DNA of 64,000 bases from Lineus longissimus (taxonomy: Eukaryota > Nemertea > Pilidiophora > Heteronemertea > Lineidae): the NCBI RefSeq assembly GCF_910592395.1, contig NC_088315.1, forward strand, positions 7,010,501-7,074,500. The letters are read 5' to 3'. The notes under the pieces are model-generated. The model did no database searches. It saw nothing but the letters and a program-made list of their open reading frames with translations, and was not told the DNA's origin. Position numbers and translations under genes: made by a program. This document shows positions 35,182 to 48,399 of this stretch, piece by piece (position 1 is the stretch's first letter; each line of letters starts with the position of its first letter).

Positions 35182-37076
35182 AGTTGCGTAGACTTTAAAA
35201 ATTACTGAAAATTACAATTTTTGATCTCCAAGGACATAAAAAAAATTAGGGTGTAATAATTAAAGCTGAATTGGCATATGCTGATAAAAAATTGTGAATT
35301 GATTCAGTTTCATTCTGGACCAAACAAAGGACTGTCATCATAGTTCTTGCAGTAATCGAGGGCAGCAGAGCGATTTGCTTCACACAAATGATACTGAACC
35401 TAAGTGTACACCAACAAAGTTGAAGGCAATATGGCCAACTTGATATGAAGACCTAATAATGTTAAAGCCATTGAAGTGCAGCAGGTCAGACTGGAAGTAT
35501 CAGAGACCTTTCTCAAAACCTCATTTTCAGTTGACATCCCAATATCAAGCCTTACGACGGCTAATCGAAATGACAAATGGTCCTGTAGGTTCCGGGCAGA
35601 CTTGGCTGTTTCAGTCCCTATAACTTTTTGCTGCATCTTCGTTACGTGTTCATTGTGCAGAAGAAGTTAGTTGTACCTTGGTCTAGTGTAAAAGAACTCT
35701 GCCAACATCAATCCAAGTGGAGTCTATGGTATCAAACAAACCCAATGATACAGGTCTACAATTCAAGAAATCTCCGAAAACTCCTAATAGAGGCATTTCC
35801 CTACCTCTACCAGTTTTCAGCCATTTTATCACCCAATCAATCAAACACTTCTAAGCCAATGACAACAGATTGCCTATCTCAATATTCCATCGCCTAATGT
35901 TGGTTTCTAGGGAAACCTGCTTTAATGGTCCATGTATCACCGGTCATCATTTTCGTGCTTATATCAAGACCTAAACAAAGAAATTGCAGGTAGGCGAGTC
36001 TGTAAAGAAACCCTTAAGACATGTTCCTTTATTCCAAATATCAATACATGTATGTTGCTTCTTGAATCCTATAAAGAACCCACATTCTCCCAAAAGGAAA
36101 ACATGACTTTCAGGTAGCAAAACATGCACAAAATGTAATCAAACTTTGTATCAAATTCCATTCCTCAGGCAAGATTCCCACATCAAAAGTGTCAACACTG
36201 CCCCAGAAGGACAGAGACAACGTAATCAGATAAGGCATGGGAAGGTGCCATCTCAAGGAAGAAGCTAGAATCTTGTTTAAGAATTTATAGGATTTTAGAG
36301 AGGATACCTGGCAGACAAGGTGATGCTCTACCAAAGCCTTATTGCTATCAGATTATCATGACGTTCCATAGACTCTAGAGGTAAAGAGTAACAAAATTGT
36401 TTTTGGGATAATAAGTTGTTCAGCTCTGCTTTCCTTTCAATCACATTGATGAACACAGGCATTTTACAAAATCATTACAGCTATCATAGGAAAGACAAGG
36501 ATTCAAAAGATCAACCTAAACTCTGCTTAACAAATTTTGGCATCTTTTCCACACTTCAAGGATGATGTTTTGACAGGACCCGGTTGACAAAAATGAAGGG
36601 GATGATTTAATTATGTCTTCTTGAGTTTACTCAAAGCATATTTGAATGCTGTCTTCCCTTAGATAATGATGTTTCAGGTGTAAAACCAAAGAGGCAAATT
36701 GATCTCCGTATTTTATCCAAGCTTTCAGGGTACTATAAATTTGATAGGCACCTTTGGTTTTAAAGTGTTGATTAAACAAGATGGCACTTCATTAAGTACC
36801 TTCTACCTCGAGCAGATATTTTATCCCTACACTGCATGGGTTTTGAACCAAAAACCTTTCTGGAATGCCTCTTATCAGTGAAAGAAAATGCAGAAGCAAC
36901 AGATGATGACCCAAAATGATTATTCCAGTCACACCCATGTGAGAATGTCAACAGGAAAAACACACTTGACTAATCCTCCATCAGGAATAGGTTTTCAACT
37001 CAATTACGTCCTACATGCATGATAAGTGAGCAAATGCTGCATGGGAATTCCACGATGAGGAGAATCATTTCTACAG
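35182..37076. other. No supported gene
   Basis: AT-rich sequence with several 60-90 codon plus-strand frames (35476-36117) in different registers and without shared splice logic. No domain is recognised. Confidence 0.4.
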
Positions 37077-37123
37077 TTTGTAGAGAGGCCAGAAGTTGTA
37101 GCTTCTTGATTAGCCTCTACAAA
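37077..37123. repeat. 47-base nested hairpin, precursor-like
   Basis: TTTGTAGAG-(AG)-GC pairs with GCCTCTACAAA with one two-base bulge, and an inner AGAAG pairs with CTTCT around TTGTAG. The size is on the small side for a microRNA precursor, whose stems usually run past 20 bp. Confidence 0.5.
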
Positions 37124-37574
37124 TGTTATCAAATGAATAGCTCTGTGCATAGAAGTTTAAACCCATTCGTTTAAACCAAACTGTGTAGATAGTTGTTGAT
37201 CCACCTATTCATGATGGAAATCATCATCAGGGTAGTGTATTCTTGAAAGGTTGACGGGGAGCTTCCAGTCTATTCAAAAAAATTAATTTACAAGCCAGTT
37301 TGCTGATAATCCAAATATTTGATCAGGTCAGCAGATACAAAGGAAACTGGTCAATGTACCGTGTAAACAGTCATGGGGTAATTGACTACCCATTGACCAA
37401 AACATTTACTAGCTTGAAATGTTCCCAGTTTGCCATGTCAGACGGGCAGTTCACACTCCGTGGTTACATTGCTACTTTATGAGCAAAATGAACATGAGAA
37501 ATGCATTTTTGCACTTCTTACCTGGTACATAAACCATTAGAGATGCCTCTCAGGTAGTGCATACTGCCTCTTAA
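37124..37574. other. No supported gene
   Basis: Contains two GTTTAAACC motifs 13 bases apart near 37157-37178. Otherwise unrecognised. Confidence 0.4.
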
Positions 37575-37734
37575 AGGGAACTGGAACCGCCGAGCGATTT
37601 ATTCAACTTTTCGACTTTCACCGCCCGAGAAAGTCAAACTTCCAACTTCCTATTCGATTTCAGATTTGTAGCTCCGCCCCCAGTGCCCGGGCATGCGCAG
37701 TTCAATTTGTTATTATTGAGAATCATGTGAGAAT

Positions 37735-37740
37735 CACGTG
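37735..37740. promoter_or_regulatory. CACGTG E-box inside the TTAA element
   Basis: Part of GAATCACGTGA, preceded by a near copy GAATCATGTGA. Palindromic bHLH-type site; motif match only. Confidence 0.35.
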
Positions 37741-37789
37741 ACTCATGCGATCTTTCATTGATGAGTTTTCGTAGTAAATTCCATAGTAG

Positions 37790-37797
37790 TGACGTCA
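37790..37797. promoter_or_regulatory. TGACGTCA cAMP-response-type site inside the TTAA element
   Basis: A full palindromic CRE core within GTGACGTCAC. Motif match only. Confidence 0.4.
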
Positions 37798-37913
37798 CTC
37801 AATGATTGACAGATGGGCGCCATGTTTCATTCATGCCTCGTTCTGATCACCCGATACGCGGGAAATGAAAACGAGGTCATACGAACTGGCTTGGCGGTTT
37901 CAGTTCCCTTTAA

Positions 37914-40900
37914 CTTAACTTGTTGTCCAAGTGATGACCGAAACAAACTTGAGGGGCCAGGCAGAAATTCAAAAATACATGAAATGCCATTGATTTCAAA
38001 AAGGGTTAAAGAATGTAAGACAGCCTACCATATTCATATACAGATGAATACAGAACCGCCACACTTTCTCAGCGATCAGAGCTCCTGGCATTCTCAGCTT
38101 CTAATCCATTTTGCCAATACAGTAGAATTCGATCAGTGCAGCTGAGGCCATTCCCAGGGGCATCACAACATGAGGAGCCACACTATTCACTACTTTTTAT
38201 ATTCTCCATAGTATTGAGAGAGAGGTGATTGCTGTGATCAGTTGAAATATAAAAGTAGGGCTCAGTCAAGTACTAGAAATATACTTTTCTTAGCAACTTT
38301 TTCCCCAGATGTGTCATTTTGCCTTGAAATGTCATACTGAAAATCAGCAAATGCATTGGATTCCGAATTTTTTTCTCAATTTAAGCACTATTTCCCAAAT
38401 AACCAAAAAAACAACATGAAAACAACACAGTCACGAATATTCCAGCATCAAGTAGGAAATTCCATCATTTCAAATGTAGGCTATGTCGGTGTTGTTAGTC
38501 CAATTATGGATGAATAATGAAATAATGGAGAAGGCCATAACACATAGGACTTGTCACGGAGAATAATATTTGACCCTCACTCAAAAAGATGCACAACCAC
38601 AGGGCATTACGCCCTAATCACTACACTGAATGCTTTTTGCTTTGTATATTACCCATAGCATTAGCAATTAGTCCTTGTAATTGAGAAAGACCATCTCCAC
38701 TGCTGCATTATCGCCTCAGAGAACCACATCGAAAGTCCATAACATAAAGACAGCGGAGTGATTGTCCTCGATACCAGTAAGTAGACATACGAAACTTGCC
38801 AACTATTTTGGAATTTATTGCTTAATTGGGGGAAGTCAGCCTCGGGTGATCAGCGCTGTCTTGGAGCCATAGATTCCTGAAAACTTGTACAGTACATGAT
38901 TTTTTTCACATAGGATGGAGGTAGCTCTTTCATTGAACTTCCTTCTCTAAGCTCCATTACGTTTTCTCCTTTGACATCACCGAGTTCTATGCAGTTCTAA
39001 GGCAGCCAGTAAATTTGCCTCCGAAAAGCTACAAATACCTTGTATTTCTTTTTGTTCTACTACTACAATATTGTGCATGTCTCCTAGGATTGGGGTAACT
39101 CTTTATGATTTGAAAGCAGCTAATCAAAGGACAGGCCTCAGGTAAGTTCAATTCCATTGAGACAATGCATGTCTCTTCATCGCCACTCCACAAAGGCATG
39201 TATCGTGACTCTCAAGGCCAAGACCACTTCCATCAGTTTCTCATGGACCTCTCTGCATTCTTCAGCTGGTAAAGTAACGCATTCCTTCAGCAAGTTAAAC
39301 TCCATCATTACACGATATTAAGGGACTTTTCTCAAAGCAGTTCAGGGTTAGACCAAGGATGATTCCTCTGCAATTCAGTTTTCTCCACAAAGCTCCCTTC
39401 ACTTCTTTGGTAATGTTTTCTTGCTATTGCAACAAAGTAGAACATTTCCTGCCGCAAACCACCATTTCCTCTCGAACATTGCCTCTCTCAATTACGACAA
39501 ACCAGCACATTTCCACTCAAGGAATTTCATGCTCAGACACCTGCATTATCATTTATTTATCTAAATGGATTGGAAAATCTAGTTGCTAGATGCAGTGAAC
39601 CAAGATTCATTCCAATCAGTAAGTTGCGGCTTGGTTCATTGCACCAGCACTTCATATAAGAAACCATTTCAATTTTGCATGGCTACTTGGTTATTCATTT
39701 GGGAATAGTCTTTTAAATAGTGCCAGGCAGGACCAAAAATGATTGTCTGGATTTTTTGATAGACACCCTTACCAGCAGAGCAGTGAATTGCATAAGGAGT
39801 TATCCAAAGTAGCTTTTTGGGACAAGGTGTTCTTACAGAATGACATTAGGACAGGTATCCCCCCCCCCAAAGAAACGTGTGCAATGTTCATGGCCACTAG
39901 GTCCTTCTGCAGGAACACTTTCAGTAATCGCATTGACAATTCCAACACATTGTGACAGGTTGGACAATCTCGGGCTAATAGTTGTCAGAAGAAAGTGGTC
40001 TCAGTATTCATCAGAGCGGCTTTATTATGGTCGTGATAATACTTTCAGATTCAAGAAGTATCAAAGTTAAGGCATTTCTTGCTTAGTAAAGCATGCTCAT
40101 TCATGCTAAAGTGAGTGATAGCTGATCTAAACTGACCATTCAAACTAATTGCTGTGGAGCGTGTTACCGGGAGGGGGTGGTCTTTTTTCAGGCTCCCGAA
40201 TAGGTCAACCATCACTCTCTAAATATGGGAAATCACCCTTTGGGACAAGCAGTGAATTACGATGTGATTTTGCCATTAGTTCTGACAAGGAACCAAGGCA
40301 GATTTACTGAATAATTTAAACAGTTCTCATTCTCCCTCTTATGACTTCAAAAAAACTCCTAAGCCTCAACTTGATGAATATTGTTTTTAGCCAGATGGTC
40401 ACATCAGGTATTTCGTATGGAACTGGAAAAGGCTTTTATTCATCTCCACTAGTCCTTCTTTAAAGAGAGATCAAAAGTTAAATTAGTGCAAGTGACAGTG
40501 ACAACAGTGGATCTTATCATGCACAAGTTCAAAAAGGTCTAAAGCCTGTGCTCATGATCTTGTCAACCATATCACAGCAGGAGCTAATCATGCATGTGAA
40601 CAAATATTGTAATCATCTCAACCAAAAGAGATTAATGGGTGGTACCTGACCAACCTATCAAACACATGAGGACTTGGGAGGCAATGGTGGCAATGTCAGC
40701 AGATGGTTAGCAATGTAAGGCTTTCAATTACGAATTGTCAAGAGGAAATGAAAGGAAGGACTGGACAATGCCAATAGATGTTAAAGACAATGCCTAGAAT
40801 CGTTAGCAATTGCTAATGTGAGCTGCAGAATCCAATGGGAACCAACTTTCAACTAGGTGCATTCTCATTGGAAAGGCCAGCCACATATGTTTCAAGAGGG

Positions 40901-43900
40901 GCTAGCCAATTCGATATGATAGAAAAGCTATGCATTCTTTGTGTGACATTGTTAAAATTAAAGTGATAATGTGTGATTTTGAAGCTCTTTTCGTGACATT
41001 CAAAACTTATTTCTGCCAATAGATAGGCCGTTGTGATGGTGGGTCTGATACTTTGTCCATGGACACACAAGTGGTGCTGAGTATTTCTTCCATGGCTGAC
41101 GACAACACAAGGACGAAGTAGTTTGCTATACACCAGTATTGAAAAGTTCAGTCCCTAAGTGTAACTAATTGTACCTGGGAGCGCAAAAGCTGTTGAGCTC
41201 AAGGAAAATTCAGACAATATCGATCGGATGAAAAATTGTATAATGACTGTCGGGAAAATTGTAAGATATCAGCAACATATACAACGATTCCTTTAGGCAG
41301 AACATGACGGTAAGTATGTTCCGATATAAAACACCAAAGGCAAAATATATAATTAAGTCTTCCATTCATCTTGATTTGTAGAACAACGCTCTTAGATTTC
41401 TGATGGCTACTATGCAAACGTCACAGCTAGTATTGTATCGGACATCAAAATAAGATTTGTTTTCAGAATGCAACCGACGATCATCATCGGGCAAAAGTTT
41501 GATGATTTAAAACCAATGAATATGGTAATATGGTATTATAGCCCACGCGGAATAAGTATCGCTGTGCTTTATAACGGTGAGAGGAAAAGCTTGGTAGACT
41601 CTTCGTGAAAAAGAGCAGTTGTGCTGCTGACAAACATAAGTTTAAGTTTAACCACTTAAATATGTTTTGATATAAGTAGAGGCAAGAGGAAGCCAACATT
41701 TGACCTTTTCATTCAGTTCGGTTTCCACAAAAATGATGCTAAAAACACATCTTAGCTTTCTCTGATTGAACCAGACTGAATGAATGGATTTAATTTGTCA
41801 AAGCGACAAAAATGCTTTTTTAAATAACTCACCTGGCACGCATTAAGTTTCAAACTACAATGCACTTAAATGATTAAGGGCTGAAAAACTATCGCCATGC
41901 ACCGATAAATCACAGGCTATTTCTTAAATATGGAGCTGCTTATTGACAACAGTGGTCTTTTATCTTCTCTTTAGTTAAAAAGGGCACAAACCTTTGAAAT
42001 ATGATATGGTAAGGTAGAACAAAGCTAAGAGAATTATAGTTGCTAAGAGATATCTCGTCGATCTAAAAATTTGCTGCAATTTGCTCAACAAAACACTGCA
42101 TCAGTAGAGATTCTGAGCTGAATTCAACTTGGAAAGCTGACGGGCGTTTCGTGCAAAGGATCCACTAAATAACCAATGCTTACCAGTGTAAAATCAGTGA
42201 TACACATTTTTATTTAGTTTGGGTGCTTTACGATAAAGGTTTTGGGGTAAAAGGTAATTGAATCCTTGAACATTTGACCCCACTGACATCCTAAACCTCT
42301 AGGTTCGGGTTAGATAAATACATCCCAAATTATTGATTAGCAGAGTACATTTTATCCTTTGTCACCAGTCCCTGTGGTACTGTTTCAAGGTGATAAATTG
42401 ATCCTTGCTCTGTTGTTAGACGCCAGGCACTGCATTAGATAAAGCCACATAATACACCGTGGAGCAACCTTCGAAACTTAACGACCATACATCCAGCAAT
42501 AGGTAATGTTATTCTGATGGCACAGGAATGAGAGAATAGGAAACACCAATGACTTGTCCTTGCCAATGATGAATATAATGATTTTGTTGTATCAACTGGA
42601 CATGCCGTCCCAATCACTATTGACATTCTTCCAGCTTCACCTCAGTGACGCACAACATACGTGAGAGTTGCGTGCCACTATATAGATTTGAAATATTATT
42701 ATATTGACAGTCAACCTGTTGCCATATTACAGTGTCACAGAACCACAACTCTGCTCAACCAACTATTTCATGTTAAACCCCTCACAAAGTCACAGGCATG
42801 TCAGAACTCATATATTTCCTATGCGGTGTAAACATAATCGGTGCAGTATGTTGTTGACAGTTAGCCAATTTCCAATATCATGAACGGCCATTACGATCAA
42901 GACTCGCTTCTGACAATTCTCGGAACAGCAGCCATTGGCAGACCTGCCATGGCTTGTGTTCAGGCAAAAGATAAACTGCCATTAAATAACGGACAAGGTC
43001 AGATGTAAAACCCACAACAGACCATTCCTAAAAATGCTTGAAAACACACACCTGGTCATAGCTATAACCTGTGATGTTGCTGCAGTATTTTCCAACAGGG
43101 ACAGACTCCACTTAAATCTTGAGCATTGCTTGCCCTTTTTTTGCTCGTCATCTAAAAGGTGCTCGACTGATATTTGTTTAGCCGCACTTCCTTTCGGATC
43201 ACAAAGTATGCATGAAGGCTCTTACATCACCTTTCCATCAACTATTTCATCTCTAAATTTGCCGAGAGCCTTAAATCACCTCCAGTCACATAACTATCAG
43301 AACTTTATATTTCTTAGACTATTACCCAAAATCTAAATCATGCCTCATGAGCAGATTTCCATTTCATCTCCCTCCCTTATGACACCGCTGATCTGTATTG
43401 TGGTTGTGCGTGTCTTGGGCAACTTTTTATCTGAACCAACTGCCATAACAACCTATACCAGCAAACCAGGCCACTTCACTCAATATCATGAGAAACACTT
43501 AGTATATTTGGTCACGGCCAACCCTTCATACCAAAATCATAAACAATCTGATCCAATGACCAAGAAACATGACCATGCATACAGTGAGCCACTTCGATCG
43601 CCTCCACTGGAGAACCTTTCAAGGAGAGTCTAATCTGCACCAATCTACTTGTAGCCAGCAGCAAATAAGCACTCTCCTTGGCAGACACGTTAAAAAAACA
43701 CCACCCACACAATCAAAAAGACATTGATATACAACAATGCACTCACTTTTTAAGCTTCCTTTCTAGATATTACTGTCTTTTTCTTTCTTTCCTAGCTCCC
43801 ACACAATATGTTTACATTTTGCCTTTTACCGATATTCTGATGAAAACTGTATCAGACGTGTCAAATGGCTTTGCTTAGATCTTGCAGCCTATACCCCAAC

Positions 43901-44114
43901 CCTTAGTTGTCTCAGCTATTGTCTGTTGTTTACAATCATACATAACGGTCTACATTTTATATATCACAGGAGCTTGACAGCACATCACATTGTGCTTCAG
44001 TGTAGCAAAATGGTGATGAGGTTTAAGAAACACTACCAACATCACAAAGACATGTCACTTCGGCTTCCACCCAGCATTACATTCATCATCCATCATCAAC
44101 ACTATCGTCACCAC
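37914..44114. other. No supported gene
   Basis: AT-rich sequence. A 10-C run lies at 39859-39868. Consecutive plus-strand frames at 43034-43336 and 43340-43633 share one register across a single stop, but the stretch is pyrimidine-rich and therefore poor in stops, and the peptide is not recognised. A minus-strand donor-like GTGAGTT near 41828 has only stop-filled frames before it. Confidence 0.4.
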
Positions 44115-44690
44115 ATCACCACCACATCATCAACCATGAGCATTAACCAATGACAGGGAGACAAGGCTATTAGAGAGATCCCTCCATTTTTACATACCAC
44201 ACATTTTCAACCATCGAGCATTAATTAACCTATCACATGGAGATCAGTTTATAACAGAGATGTTTTCATTTCCATCATCATTACATACCACACCATCAAC
44301 AATCGAGCATTCAACTATCACAGGGAGATGAGCTTATACCAGATATCTCTATATTCCATCACTGCTATAGACAACATAATCAACCATTGAGCATTAACCT
44401 ATCACATGGAGACATGGCTACAAGAGCGACGTCAATATATCCAACATACCACATCATCAACCATCAAGCATTAGCCAATCACCAGCAAGGCTCTAAGAGA
44501 GAGACTCCTCCATTTCCATCACTGTTACATACCACCATCGAACATTAGCCTATAACAGGGAGAAGAGGCTATCATAGAGACGTATATATCCCACATCATT
44601 ACATACCACATCATCAACCATTGAGCATTAACATATCACAGAGAGACGATGCTATAATAGAGATCAATTTCCTCTGCACTACACACAAGA
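44115..44690 (+). repeat. Degenerate satellite-like array, 74-89 bp units, about seven copies
   Basis: Units recur at about 44131, 44208, 44297, 44381, 44458, 44532 and 44615. The shared core is TCAACCATYGAGCATTAACC, then TATCACAGGGAGA-RAGGCTAT, then AGAGA and TTTCCATCA-TTACATACCAC. Unit length varies by indels and identity is low, so the array is old. Confidence 0.82.
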
Positions 44691-47600
44691 CTGATGAAGC
44701 AAGGCCGTCACCATTGTGTTGCCAGAATTGCCCGATTCTCCATCGGATATAAATGCACACCGCATTCCACAGGTTCCTGGTTGTGGCGATCAATGTCATA
44801 ATTCTTTTGTGCATGCCTTATCCGATGACAACAATGCTTCATTGACCAAATAATCATGAGAGCATCTACTTCTGTTAACTGTGGATCCTTGCTCATTGGT
44901 GTTGGTCTCTGATTTTTTTTCTGCGTACATGTCAGAATCATTTTGGGGCTTTAGTTTGATGATACGCAATATACAAGGACCTTTTATAACTCATGATTTG
45001 TAAAAGTGGTTAACTTGTCTTAAAAAATTATGCGAGCTCCAATTACATATTCAGCTCCATGGTCCATGTCGGATCATTGTCATATTCTAGGATGTAGGTC
45101 ACTTACCAAGTCATTTAGCAATACCCATCTCAGAATTTCAAGTCACAAACACATAACATATCCATATTTGAATGCTCACAGCATGGCAATCAATGGCAAA
45201 AAAGGTCATAAATGCGTGCAAATATGATATCCATACCCCAAGTTCAGACTGTCAATACCAATATTGCGCCAATCACTTTCAGTGAATACAATCAATCTAC
45301 CATTTTCCCTAGGTATCACATTGAGACTGGCGCAACAGACTAACCACTGTACTGCATGAAAGTGGTTGACTCTGAATGCGATATGAAATTCTGAAAAGTT
45401 CTTTGTAAAGAATATTTATTATCAAGACTTCCCCAAGCATGAAGTGTCAAGAGCATTCAAATTTTTACTCTGACACTAGACTTGTTGAGCAAAGATACTG
45501 TGACTGTGCAGCAAGCATACATATTGGTCAATGAAGCAATTTTTCATTAAGATCCCCATTTCTGTTGCAGTCACTATTTGCAACAAATTTCTGGATCGAC
45601 CTAGACCTTGATGTTTTACCGTTTAAGTATTTCTAATCGTCAATGTCACTTTTTTTTATAAGTGAAATTCATATTTTCCAGATCCAGATCAATATAAACT
45701 GTTCAAAGCTAAGTGTTTTAAACCTACGCAATTTACTAACATCAATGACAATAATCAGTGGTAGGAAAGCTGCCCGGCCACTAGAACATTGATCAGGCAT
45801 TTGTTTACCTTGTGCCATATCATGATATATTGATTGCAGGCAATCACTACCACCACAATCAATAGAAGTAAAGAGGGGAAGATATCAGATCAGAGTCTAT
45901 ACGACAAAGTAGCCAAAAGTTCAGATTCTGTAAGAGATTGGTCCTTCATGATAGTATGATCACTTCATCAAGTCTACTCCTTTTCATTTACTCTTGCCAT
46001 GAGGATTCATTCTCAAACACGTTTTTCAGCATCACGACTTTCAAGTTCCTGCACGCAACTCCAGTTAGGCACCAATTGGGTTTATTGGCCTTGTGACTCC
46101 ATCTTCAGCCAGGTTGAGGAAGCTTGTAGTGTCCAATTGGTCTTGGATGTGGTCTTTTGTTTGCCCTAGTGATGCACCTACTACAAGGAATCTACCTGTC
46201 TCATTCTGGTGGCAAAGCAAAGTATGGGTTGTTTATGGGTTGTCTTGTTTAAAGGTACGGCAATCAAACAATGGAGGTTCGTTCGAGAGTCCAACCTCCT
46301 GATTACGAGTCCAGCAGATACAATTCAACAGATATTGCTATTAAACCACAAACTGGGTTATCTGCAATATCAAGAATACATTACTCTTTGTGATAAAAAA
46401 GCGATCAATTAAAGAAATTACTGATATAAGGTTTTGCCTGAAGAAATATGCTGATGTATTGACAACAGATAACCATCAAACTGCAGCAGGTAAAACAACT
46501 GTTTAGCAATTACCAACACTAAAAAAAACTTTAAAAATATAAGGTGGGTGATGTATTTGCCAGGAGGTATTGAGATTGCATGATATCGACAACATCGTGG
46601 GTAGACTACATATTACAATTTCCACAGTTGAACTTTGAGTAGGTGTGGCTCTTTGTCAAGTTTTAGTTCCGATGTCTGAGGGGATGTGCCAGTATTGCGT
46701 CGAAGTAATCAACAACAATCAAAGTTCCAACTTACACAAGATTTAGTGAACTTGAATTGGGTAAAATCAAGGTAAACCATGAAGAGATGAAGAGTTTGTT
46801 CAGCATTTCAAGGGAAGGTATAAGCAAAAGCCTCGTTGGCCAGATTAAGCTTCACAGAGCTGCTTATAGGTTTCTCTGCTATCTCTGAGTAAACCGGCAT
46901 CATTAACGAGATGAATATTTTTCTCACTTACTCAAATCAAACCCAGTTCTCTAACTTTGAGTGGTCACCAGCGTAAGAAGTACCAATTCTACCCCAACCC
47001 AAGCCAACTTTGACTGCCGTTCACACTGTTAAGTGACAGCTAATGGCATTTACCAAGCAATTGATCTTAGTTAAATGCTTTAGCGAGGTTACTTCCAACT
47101 GTATTTCTCCCATTACGGTTTCCACTGTTTCAAGTAAATCAATTCGATTTAATTGTCACCTACTTCCATTACGCTGCTCTTAAAACCACTTGAGACCACT
47201 CTGCTTTCTAGCAGGTAAGCTAGAATAACGTTTTTTTATTTTCTTACCAAAATTTTTACAACGTTGACATCATATCATGTCTAAACATTTTATCGGGTGA
47301 CAGCCAACAGATGAAAGCTGAGGCAGCCGAAACTGAGTCTCCAAGCGACCATATGCATACAATGAATTCATGATATTTAAATTTTTGACGAACAGCTTTT
47401 GTTCGCGTAAAATATGCAACATATACCTTTGCAAAGAAACACAAATCTAAGTAATGTTAAAATTGAATACTTAGGGTAGATCCATCTTTTACATCGCATT
47501 TTCTTGGGTATTTATTTTCCTTAGTTAGCCGCTAGATTTGCCCACTGCAGTAGCATCAATGAACCAGTCTTGATTTAGCTGCAGATATGCAGCATGCAAG

Positions 47601-48120
47601 CTTTCTGCAAAAGCATAAATTGATATGGGACACAGGGACATAAATATTGTATTAGGTGTCAATTTAGTGAGTCAATCAGGCAAATAGATCGCCCACTCAT
47701 CCATTAGCCATCATTAGACTGCCAGTACAGTATATAACGGTGTGGGCTAGTAATGGAAAGCAAGGCAAGCTAACATTACTTAGCAAGTACCTATGTAACA
47801 AATTTGAGTACAAATCATCAAACAGTGACTGATTGACAACAATATTGTTTCATCACAGGGAACCCTGGGCTCAGTACCTAGCCCTACGGTTGGAGGAACA
47901 GAAAGGAGGAATCATTTTCAGTCCACAAAAATAGAATTACATGAAAATTTGAATGGTGAGAAAAACACTTCAAATCAGAGTGCACAAAATATGCAAATTT
48001 ATCAATTTGGCAGCATCTGTCTCATGGAAAAAGCCTTGTAATTAATGTAAATTAGTAACACTGCCTCCTTCAAAACATATTTAATGACAGCAGATTTTTA
48101 ACCTCAAATAATTTGAGATG
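44691..48120. other. No supported gene
   Basis: AT-rich sequence with no structure that I can name. Confidence 0.4.
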
Positions 48121-48399
48121 TTCCCCAAAGATTGTCCCATCCAGTTGCAATCGGACTTGACCACTTATCAGGCCATGTCTGCAGCAGCTGGTCAAACCTT
48201 TGAGCCATTCAAGACAACTTCCATCAATGATTCAGCATCAAAGCCGCCGTTAACGAGGTGGCTCCTGGGGATCAGGCTGCGGCGGATAAACCTTATAGAC
48301 AATGTAGAGAAAGAAGGATGTTCTAAGTGGTGTTGTTTTTTTACCACACAACACTCATCCGTTGCTAAATATTGTCAGGCACACTGGTCGTTCAAGTAG
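48121..48399 (+). CDS. Unrecognised 93-codon frame in a locally GC-rich patch, strand uncertain
   Basis: An initial ATG is followed by MFPKDCPIQLQSDLTTYQAM and a basic centre (WLLGIRLRRINL), ending AKYCQAHWSFK and TAG. GC content around 48180-48290 is well above the flanks. The minus strand offers a rival: a pyrimidine-rich tract and AG near 48295, then a frame reading FIRRSLIPRSHLVNGGFDAE up to an AAG-GT at about 48197, which would make a 95-base exon. I cannot decide between strands, and neither peptide is recognised. The GC patch suggests that some exon or element may lie here. Confidence 0.18.
   Translation, partial: FPKDCPIQLQSDLTTYQAMSAAAGQTFEPFKTTSINDSASKPPLTRWLLGIRLRRINLIDNVEKEGCSKWCCFFTTQHSSVAKYCQAHWSFK

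Larger units (their letters stand above)
37575..37909. mobile_element. 335-bp TTAA-flanked miniature inverted-repeat element
   Basis: TTAA at 37571-37574 and 37910-37913 flank ends AGGGAACTGGAACCGCC and GGCGGTTTCAGTTCCCT, which are inverted repeats with one mismatch in 17. A TTAA target duplication is the mark of piggyBac and Kolobok transposons; which of the two is undecided. The interior is GC-richer than the flanks and packed with vertebrate-type promoter motifs: GCTCCGCCCC (37671-37680), GCATGCGCAG (37691-37700), CACGTG (37735-37740) and TGACGTCA (37790-37797). The plus-strand frame at 37813-38145 crosses its right end and is probably spurious. Confidence 0.87.

Noticed and set aside
41828-41880. 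Minus-strand exon ahead of a good GTGAGTT donor
   Set aside because: All three frames between the nearest acceptor and this donor contain stops.
43034-43878. Series of plus-strand frames suggesting one long coding region
   Set aside because: The region is pyrimidine-rich and so poor in stop codons; the first two frames share a register but are broken by a stop, and the third is in another register.
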